IMG/VR virus record: IMGVR_UViG_3300042397_002046
Span: 1-41,599 of that record
Length of the DNA stretch: 41,599 nucleotides
DNA from: a virus
Direction: 5' to 3' (one strand)
Shown one piece after another: positions 38,588 to 41,599 of the stretch (the first letter of the stretch is position 1; each line of letters begins with the position of its first letter). A program made the position numbers and the translations under genes. The notes beneath the pieces were generated by a model that was not told the DNA's origin, ran no database searches, and worked only from the letters and a program-made list of their open reading frames with translations.

Positions 38588-38616
38588 TGGATATTCACAT
38601 TTAGTGAGGGTAGAAT
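38588..38616 (+). promoter_or_regulatory. PRM-type promoter of the CI-like gene with internal operator
   Basis: TGGATA (38588-38593) and TAGAAT (38611-38616) are 17 bp apart. The perfect dyad TCACATTTAGTGA (38595-38607) lies in the spacer, so the repressor could regulate its own synthesis. The weak -35 fits a promoter that needs activation. The transcript would have a ~35-nt leader. Confidence 0.55.
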
Positions 38617-38657
38617 AAAGACTTGTAAATAAGCTATTTGGCTAATAGAGATATGAA

Positions 38658-39296
38658 ATGATTACCATCGGCGAACGGATCAAGATGATCCGCAAACAGC
38701 GAGGCATCAGCCAAATTGAGCTGGCGCGTAGGCTCGGCTGGCAAAACTCGCGTATGACAAATTATGAAAAGGGCCATCGAGCGCCAAGCCTTGAAGTGTT
38801 GAAGCTAATCGCCAAGGAATTCGACTGCACGATCGAAACGCTTGTTGGCCAAGACTCTGTCAACAACCTTCTAAGCATTGCAACGATGCGACGAGTGCCA
38901 TTAATCTCTTTTGACCGCGCCGCCGACTGGGTATCTTCCAATGGTCGGGACATAGACGCGGACAAGGAGAAGCAAGTGGTTACCTATTCAAGCAATCCAA
39001 GTCTGTCAGCATTTGCGCTGACTGTCACCGGCGACTCAATGAGCGCACCAACAGGCACATCTTTTGATGAAGGCTGCACTATTATCGTGGACCCAGAACG
39101 AACACCCGTAGAGGGAGATTTCGTTGTGGCCCGTGATCCAGAAACAAAAAAGGCGACGTTCAAGCGCCTGGTCAATGATGCCGGCCGCTGGTACTTAAAG
39201 CCGCTCAATGGGTCTTATCGCATGACCAGTATTGAGAGCGTGAGCGAGTCGGTCATTGGTGTTGTCATCGAGAGCATTCAGAGCCAAAAGTTCTGA
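38658..39296 (+). CDS. CI-like repressor (XRE helix-turn-helix plus S24 domain)
   Basis: The 212-aa protein has an XRE domain (about 3-62: RIKMIRKQRGISQIELARRL, MTNYEKGHRAPSLEVLKLI) and a LexA/S24-type C-terminal domain with Ser127 in GDSMS and Lys169 in ATFKRL. It should keep the prophage silent by binding the TCAC-N5-GTGA operators. The usual self-cleavage motif VPLIS-x-x-x-AG-x-W reads VPLISFDRAADW (80-91), so the Ala-Gly bond is replaced by Ala-Ala, which may weaken SOS-type cleavage. Confidence 0.92.
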   Translation: MITIGERIKMIRKQRGISQIELARRLGWQNSRMTNYEKGHRAPSLEVLKLIAKEFDCTIETLVGQDSVNNLLSIATMRRVPLISFDRAADWVSSNGRDIDADKEKQVVTYSSNPSLSAFALTVTGDSMSAPTGTSFDEGCTIIVDPERTPVEGDFVVARDPETKKATFKRLVNDAGRWYLKPLNGSYRMTSIESVSESVIGVVIESIQSQKF

Positions 39297-39322
39297 TTTA
39301 GCCGATCGCACCACAGCAAAAG

Positions 39323-39345
39323 ACAGCCTCCGGGCTGTTTTTTTT
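39323..39345 (+). terminator. Rho-independent terminator of the CI-like gene
   Basis: ACAGCC (39323-39328) pairs with GGCTGT (39333-39338) around a 4-nt loop, followed by a run of T to 39345. It lies 26 nt after the repressor stop and isolates it from the early plus-strand operon. Confidence 0.9.
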
Positions 39346-39419
39346 GCGCTCAAAATGTGAGTTTAAGTAAGTAATTTCCCCAACTAGACTCAAAAAACAA
39401 CAAATAAAAATAAAATATT

Positions 39420-39488
39420 TCGCAATTCGTGAGTATTTCGCTTGCACATAGCTCACACTTCGCATATATTCCCTATCACTTATCGTGA
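39420..39488 (+). promoter_or_regulatory. PL-type early promoter with three operator-like sites
   Basis: TTGCAC (39442-39447) and TATATT (39465-39470) are 17 bp apart. Operator-like sites surround it: TCGCAATTCGTGA (39420-39432) upstream, TCACACTTCGCAT (39453-39465, one good half) in the spacer, and TCACTTATCGTGA (39476-39488) downstream. The transcript would run 39507 through the junction to int at 5222. The layout resembles a three-operator lambda-type control region. Confidence 0.75.
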
Positions 39489-39506
39489 GCAAAACGGGAG
39501 ATATCA

Positions 39507-39608
39507 ATGCAAGACGAAAAGATTCCAATGAGTGCATATTTCGGCGCCGCCGCTTTTGTGGCCGCCCTTTACTTAGGCTTTGCTCTATTGGCCAGCCTGG
39601 TCCCCTAA
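39507..39608 (+). CDS. Small membrane peptide, 33 aa
   Basis: ATG 39507 follows GGGAG (39496-39500). The peptide MQDEKIPMSAYFGAAAFVAALYLGFALLASLVP has a short acidic N-terminus and one hydrophobic span (about 9-31). It is the first gene of the early operon and abuts the next ATG. Small early membrane peptides often interfere with host functions or superinfection; the role here is unknown. Confidence 0.6.
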   Translation: MQDEKIPMSAYFGAAAFVAALYLGFALLASLVP

Positions 39609-39833
39609 ATGCGGATCCGCCCTTACAGAGAGGAACAAGACATCCTCCACGCAATTATCAGCGGATATGAATACGACGGCTTATTGCCGCAGGACTGGGC
39701 GGAAGTGCTTTTCAGAGATAGCGATTTGTTTGCTGACACGCCCCCTGAATTACAGCTCGAAATGATTCGGTATTTAGCGAAAGACGAGCGATTTAAAGAA
39801 CTGATCTTGAACCAATTGAATAGCTTTTTATGA
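39609..39833 (+). CDS. Small conserved early protein, 74 aa
   Basis: The full-length version of the frame that is cut at the window start: MRIRPYREEQDILHAIISGY, then EYDGLLPQDWAEVLFRDSDL and FADTPPELQLEMIRYLAKDE. It is acidic and helical, with no recognised domain. The 5' 181 bases include the 126-base anchor shared with 1-126. ATG directly follows the TAA of the membrane peptide gene. Confidence 0.72.
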   Translation: MRIRPYREEQDILHAIISGYEYDGLLPQDWAEVLFRDSDLFADTPPELQLEMIRYLAKDERFKELILNQLNSFL

Positions 39834-39841
39834 AGGGTAAA

Positions 39842-39859
39842 TCGACACCCAAAAGTCGA
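39842..39859 (+). promoter_or_regulatory. Stem-loop before version B of the ssDNA-binding-like gene
   Basis: TCGAC (39842-39846) and GTCGA (39855-39859) pair around an 8-nt loop. The equivalent stem at 176-194 uses C-G instead of T-A in the outer pair, so pairing is conserved between the two versions while loop and flanks differ. Confidence 0.5.
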
Positions 39860-39878
39860 AAATTTATAGGAGTTGTAA

Positions 39879-40550
39879 ATGGGTTTTCTCGCAAAAGACA
39901 CCGGCGGATCCGGTGATTTTAAAAAAGTTCCTAATGGCGTTTACATCGGCAGATGTTTTCAGCTTCTAGACTTCGGAACGCAATTGTCCACCGGCCAATT
40001 CGGGGAAAAGCAAGTCCACAAAATCCGCATCGGATTTGAGTTATTTGGTGAGGACGAGGAAGGCTCTCCCCTCGTCGTGGACATAGACGGAAAGCAGATG
40101 CCGATGACAATTGGCCTGACAATCAATGTCAGTCTGCATAAAAAAGCCGGCCTCAGAAAGATCCTTGAGCAATGGCGCGGCAAACCCTTCGCAGAAGTAG
40201 AGGCCGAAGGTTTTGATGTAGCCAAATTGCTTGGTGCTTACGCGATGGTGAATTGCACCCAGAGCGAGGGCAAAGAAAACAAAGTTTACACAAACATTGC
40301 AGGACTCTCCCCTATTCCTGGTGCGTTGAAAAATTCAAAGCCGGCCGGCGTCCATGAGCTTCAAGTGTTCGATCTCGACAGCCCGACAGATGAGGCATTT
40401 GAAGCGCTGCCCCAGTGGGTACAAAACACGATCAGCCAGTCGCCGGAATATGCGAAATGGCGTGGACTCAAGACTGCTCCCGCTCCTGCTGCCCCCGTTG
40501 TTCATGCTGGCAACTCATTGGTCGATATGGCCGACGATCGGCCTTTTTGA
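39879..40550 (+). CDS. Phage ssDNA-binding / replication protein (DUF669 / NGO0469-like), version B
   Basis: The 223-aa product is a diverged counterpart of the protein at 213-893, with roughly half the residues shared. Matching landmarks are GGSGDFKKVPNGVY, WRGKPFAEVEAEGFDVAKLL and SPIPGALKNSKPA, with a Pro/Ala linker and an SSB-like C-terminal end SLVDMADDRPF. AGGAG precedes ATG 39879. The exonuclease does not follow directly: an HNH gene lies between, starting after the same GAGGTGACTGGCC spacer seen in version A. Confidence 0.7.
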   Translation: MGFLAKDTGGSGDFKKVPNGVYIGRCFQLLDFGTQLSTGQFGEKQVHKIRIGFELFGEDEEGSPLVVDIDGKQMPMTIGLTINVSLHKKAGLRKILEQWRGKPFAEVEAEGFDVAKLLGAYAMVNCTQSEGKENKVYTNIAGLSPIPGALKNSKPAGVHELQVFDLDSPTDEAFEALPQWVQNTISQSPEYAKWRGLKTAPAPAAPVVHAGNSLVDMADDRPF

Positions 40551-40561
40551 GGTGACTGGCC

Positions 40562-41071
40562 ATGATTTGCTCTGTTGAATCTTGCAATAAACCAAAACAA
40601 AAGCGGCAGTGGTGTGACGTTCACTATCGGAGGTTTATGAAATATGGTGATCCTCTGATAACCAAAAAACGCGCTAATGGTGAGGGGTTTAACTCACTCG
40701 GATACATCGGATATCAGATCAACGGAGTAAAAAAATTTGAACACGTTTTAGTGGCCGAGAAAGCATTGGGAAAAGAACTTCCGCCTGGTGCTGTCGTTCA
40801 CCATGTAAACGAAATCAGATCAGACAACAGGCCAGAAAACCTTGTTATTTGCCCGGATCGCGCTTACCACAATCTTATCCATGCACGAATGAGAGCGATG
40901 GATGCTTGCGGAGATCCTAATAAGAGGTTTTGTAAATATTGCAAACAATATGATGATTTAAATAATCTAAAAAAATATGTAAACGGAACATCAGGAATTT
41001 ATTTCCACCCTCAATGTTTAACAAAAAATAGTCAATTAAAAAGGGAAAGATTGAAATGCTTGTGTTCATAG
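40562..41071 (+). CDS. HNH homing endonuclease inserted between the ssDNA-binding and exonuclease genes
   Basis: The 169-aa protein has an N-terminal zinc-binding part (CSVESCNKPKQKRQWCDVHY), an HNH_3 core (GKELPPGAVVHHVNEIRSDN, RPENLVICPDRAYHNLIH) and a second Cys pair (FCKYCKQYDDLNN...FHPQC). The 3' third is very AT-rich compared with its neighbours, a sign of foreign origin. Version A at 893-905 lacks it. It overlaps the exonuclease start by 16 nt. It probably spreads by cutting the empty site in versions like A. Confidence 0.88.
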   Translation: MICSVESCNKPKQKRQWCDVHYRRFMKYGDPLITKKRANGEGFNSLGYIGYQINGVKKFEHVLVAEKALGKELPPGAVVHHVNEIRSDNRPENLVICPDRAYHNLIHARMRAMDACGDPNKRFCKYCKQYDDLNNLKKYVNGTSGIYFHPQCLTKNSQLKRERLKCLCS

Positions 41072-41599
41072 ATATCGAAACTTGCCCCGCACAGAACATC
41101 GAGATCATCGAGCTTCTGGCGGCCGAGTCGGTTGCAGAAAAGGCTGCAATTAAACCCCCGTCCAATTACAAGGACGAGGTCAAAATTGCAGAGTACATCG
41201 CAGCCAAGAAACTCGAGATCGATGCTGACTTTGAGAATCGTTATCGAAAGACTGCGCTCGATGGTGCTTATGGCCAGATCGCCGTGATCGGTATTGCTGT
41301 CGACGATGCAGAGCCAGTCGTCTTTTACCAGGACGACTGGCGCAACACTGAGAAGCAGATCCTCGCTGATGCTTTTGAATACTTACGATCGAACTTCGAT
41401 CCGACTCAGGATCGTCGTCCCGTATTCGTTGGCCACAACATCAGCGGGTTCGATTTGAGGTTCATCTTTCAGCGATGCGCCGTCAATTCGATTGCACCAC
41501 CCTCGATGCTCCCGCTGAACGCGAAATCATGGTCCGAGTCGATTGCTGACACGATGACCATGTTCGCAGGATTCGGCAATCGGATCAGCTTAGACAAAC
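41056..41599 (+). CDS. Predicted 3'-5' exonuclease (DEDDy), version B, 3' end cut by window
   Basis: The frame starts MLVFIDIETCPAQNIEIIEL against MSIFTIDIETAPAQNIEIIE in version A; after this the two are nearly identical (about 94% of bases, with few amino-acid changes such as HNISGF for HNITGF). Motifs I and II are present; motif III lies beyond the window end. The altered first ~12 residues coincide with the HNH insertion, as if the 5' end of the gene had been rebuilt around it. Confidence 0.88.
   Translation, partial: MLVFIDIETCPAQNIEIIELLAAESVAEKAAIKPPSNYKDEVKIAEYIAAKKLEIDADFENRYRKTALDGAYGQIAVIGIAVDDAEPVVFYQDDWRNTEKQILADAFEYLRSNFDPTQDRRPVFVGHNISGFDLRFIFQRCAVNSIAPPSMLPLNAKSWSESIADTMTMFAGFGNRISLDK
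41521..41599. repeat. Right end, identical to 1373-1451
   Basis: The last 79 bases match 1373-1451 without a difference; the base before (41520, C) differs from 1372 (T). This closes the self-overlap seen at the left end. Closing the circle through this copy gives a unit of 40,148 bp, 485 bp longer than through the left copy. Confidence 0.95.

Overview
The window is a temperate tailed phage (siphovirus, Caudoviricetes) that reads as one complete circular genome plus a little more. It has a phage on every side of its attachment site and no host chromosomal genes. The host is probably a betaproteobacterium (Burkholderiales-like). That inference rests on a carried 3' end of a tmRNA (or tRNA) gene next to the integrase and on the general style of the genes; the window holds no direct host marker.

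Topology: bases 1-126 are identical to 39664-39789, and the last 79 bases (41521-41599) are identical to 1373-1451. Between these anchors the two copies differ: the ssDNA-binding-like gene is strongly diverged, and the right-hand copy has an extra HNH endonuclease gene. The simplest reading is a circular or permuted genome of 39,663 bp (left version) or 40,148 bp (right version), assembled once round with both versions of one polymorphic locus strung together. A real divergent duplication is the alternative.

Layout, left to right. (1) 1-5222, plus strand: early operon with ssDNA-binding-like protein, DEDDy exonuclease, HNH endonuclease, small regulators, excisionase-like protein and tyrosine integrase. 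On the circle it starts at a promoter near 39442-39470, so the plus-strand operon runs 39507-5222 across the junction. (2) 5218-5443: attP, made of a tmRNA-like 3' end and terminator flanked by 11-bp phased arm repeats. (3) 5448-7564, minus strand: lysis genes (GH19 endolysin, HNH intruder, nested Rz/Rz1 spanins, a T4-type holin candidate). (4) 7567-19743, minus: tail fibre and chaperone, tip protein J, NlpC/P60 protein, minor tail proteins, tape measure, G/GT chaperones with a -1 frameshift signal, tail tube, terminator and connectors. (5) 19750-26283, minus: six fibre or decoration genes rich in collagen-like repeats. (6) 26276-29933, minus: portal, capsid, protease. (7) 30122-31745, plus: an AT-rich cassette of seven small genes (secreted, membrane and sigma-region-4-like proteins). 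(8) 31746-38206, minus: terminase, HNH, RusA resolvase, a 59-aa Cys-rich protein, an iteron array (ori candidate), primase-helicase and nuclease-like gene. (9) 38251-39296: cro-like / CI-like immunity switch.

A 13-bp dyad of the form TCAC-N5-GTGA recurs at the cro and cI promoters, at the plus-strand early promoter and 8.5 kb away at the promoter of the small-gene cassette, so one repressor probably controls all of them. Genes shorter than 60 codons that were found by hand include Rz1, the 59-aa gene before rusA, the sigma-like protein, a 33-aa membrane peptide, a 42-aa ORF before the protease, a 31-aa ORF and a 13-codon leader.
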